NCBI RefSeq assembly: GCF_023630205.1
Contig: NZ_JALPRR010000001.1
Location: 372,001 to 436,000 of the forward strand
Origin: Pontibacter ruber
Lineage (GTDB): Bacteria; Bacteroidota; Bacteroidia; Cytophagales; Hymenobacteraceae
Length of the DNA: 64,000 nucleotides
Reading direction: 5' to 3'
Program-made: the position numbers and the translations under genes
Notes under the pieces: model-generated
Databases searched by the model: none
What the model was told of the DNA's origin: nothing
What the model saw: the letters and a program-made list of their open reading frames with translations, nothing else
Shown here: positions 63,351 to 64,000 of the stretch, in pieces
Position numbering within the stretch: the stretch's first letter is position 1
How the letters are laid out: each line of letters starts with the position of its first letter

Positions 63351-64000
63351 TTAATTCATGGCTTCAAGCTCTTGCTTATACTCCTTGAAAGCCCTGTATA
63401 TACCTGATGCCATATACGATTGACCGGCTTTATCGTTAAGAAATTTTTCTTCGGTGGGGTTGGTAAGAAAACCTGCCTCAATCAACACGCTGGGCATGTA
63501 CGATTTCCAGAGCACCAGAAACCCTGCTTGCTTTACGCCGCGGCTCGAGCGGCCTACTTTGTGCTTGAACTGGTGTTCTACCTTTTGTGCAAAACGAAGG
63601 CTGTTGTCGATGTAAGCGCTTTGGTGCAGGGCGAACATGATGTGGCTCTGCGGAGAGTTCGGATCGAAGCCGCCATACTTCTCTTTGTAATCGTCTTCCT
63701 GCAGGATAACGGAGTTCTCGCGCTTGGCTACGGCCAGGTTGCCGTTTGTAGTATGAAGCCCCATCGTATAGGTCTCAGTTCCGTAAGCAGAAGAAGGTCC
63801 GGAGTTCAGGTGAATGGAGATAAAAAGGTCAGCATTGTTTTTGTTCGCAACACCGGCACGATCGATCAGTTCCACGAAGGTGTCGGTTTTGCGGGTATAC
63901 ACCACTTTTACGTCGGGGAGATTCTGCTGGATCAAGGCGCCAACCTGCAGGGCAAGCTTCAGGGCGACATCTGCCTCATGAGAAGATTTGCCATTGCAGC
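63351..64000 (-). CDS. N-acetylmuramoyl-L-alanine amidase (N-terminal part beyond window)
   Basis: The frame is open to the right edge, so the N-terminus is missing; the visible 216 codons begin CNGKSSHEADVALKLA. It is an Amidase_3-type enzyme: EADVAL carries a zinc-binding glutamate, and LFISIHLNSGPSS carries a zinc-binding histidine. The first zinc histidine should lie outside the window. The enzyme cuts the amide bond between muramic acid and the peptide stem in cell-wall turnover. The MCE gene starts 22 bp downstream on the same strand. Confidence 0.9.
   Translation of the reverse strand, partial: CNGKSSHEADVALKLALQVGALIQQNLPDVKVVYTRKTDTFVELIDRAGVANKNNADLFISIHLNSGPSSAYGTETYTMGLHTTNGNLAVAKRENSVILQEDDYKEKYGGFDPNSPQSHIMFALHQSAYIDNSLRFAQKVEHQFKHKVGRSSRGVKQAGFLVLWKSYMPSVLIEAGFLTNPTEEKFLNDKAGQSYMASGIYRAFKEYKQELEAMN

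Overview
The window is chromosomal DNA from a Bacteroidota (Bacteroidetes) bacterium, most likely of the Hymenobacteraceae/Pontibacter type. This rests on gene content: type IX secretion parts (PorQ, a PorE-like OmpA protein), a type IX-secreted protein with a C-terminal sorting domain, a DUF6702 protein, SSS-fused histidine kinase, GH3 acyl-amido synthetase, and TAnnTTTG promoter-like motifs. I saw no rRNA, tRNA, prophage or CRISPR array.

Layout. 0-3.1 kb: a large secreted nuclease cut by the left edge. 3.3-5.8 kb: a Cys/Met-type PLP enzyme and an unknown protein. 5.9-16.6 kb: one leftward cluster for short-chain fatty acids, read in the order porin, DUF4212 subunit, ActP-like symporter, a 70-residue membrane protein, a symporter-fused sensor kinase, a receiver-only regulator, propionyl-CoA synthetase, acetyl-CoA synthetase. 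17-24.6 kb: IS1-like DNA-binding protein, SDR, HslU, PorQ, Lon. 24.7-36.6 kb: PorE-like protein, LysM protein, RseP, Dxr, a four-helix-bundle protein, GH3, OsmC, DnaA. 36.7-42.2 kb: a two-gene 5'-nucleotidase, secreted proteins, an M20 amidohydrolase. 43.4-54.8 kb: methylmalonyl-CoA mutase (both subunits), a RAYT transposase with its REP palindromes, small lipoproteins, trehalase, MeaB. 55.4-64 kb: FolB, DivIVA-like protein, WD40 protein, phosphopantetheinyl transferase, redoxin, SirB1-like protein, a second four-helix-bundle protein, an acyl-CoA carboxylase beta subunit, an MCE protein, and an amidase cut by the right edge.

How it fits together. PrpE, the biotin-type carboxylase subunit, the mutase and its chaperone MeaB could together run propionate to succinyl-CoA, while Acs, ActP and the sensor pair handle acetate. 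Genes left of about 38.4 kb are mostly leftward and those from 38.5 to 54.8 kb mostly rightward, and dnaA with two DnaA-box-like sites lies near the switch.

The most unusual content is between genes. (1) A heptamer, AAGTATA/TATACTT, occurs about 125 times by manual count where about 8 would be expected by chance, in both genes and spacers. (2) A roughly 280-bp intergenic element occurs three times; its central stem changes sequence between copies while keeping base pairing and a constant CTT/ACA internal loop, which suggests a structured RNA or hairpin DNA. (3) Several spacers are bracketed by inverted repeats built of short repeated words, and two four-helix-bundle genes sit inside such brackets.
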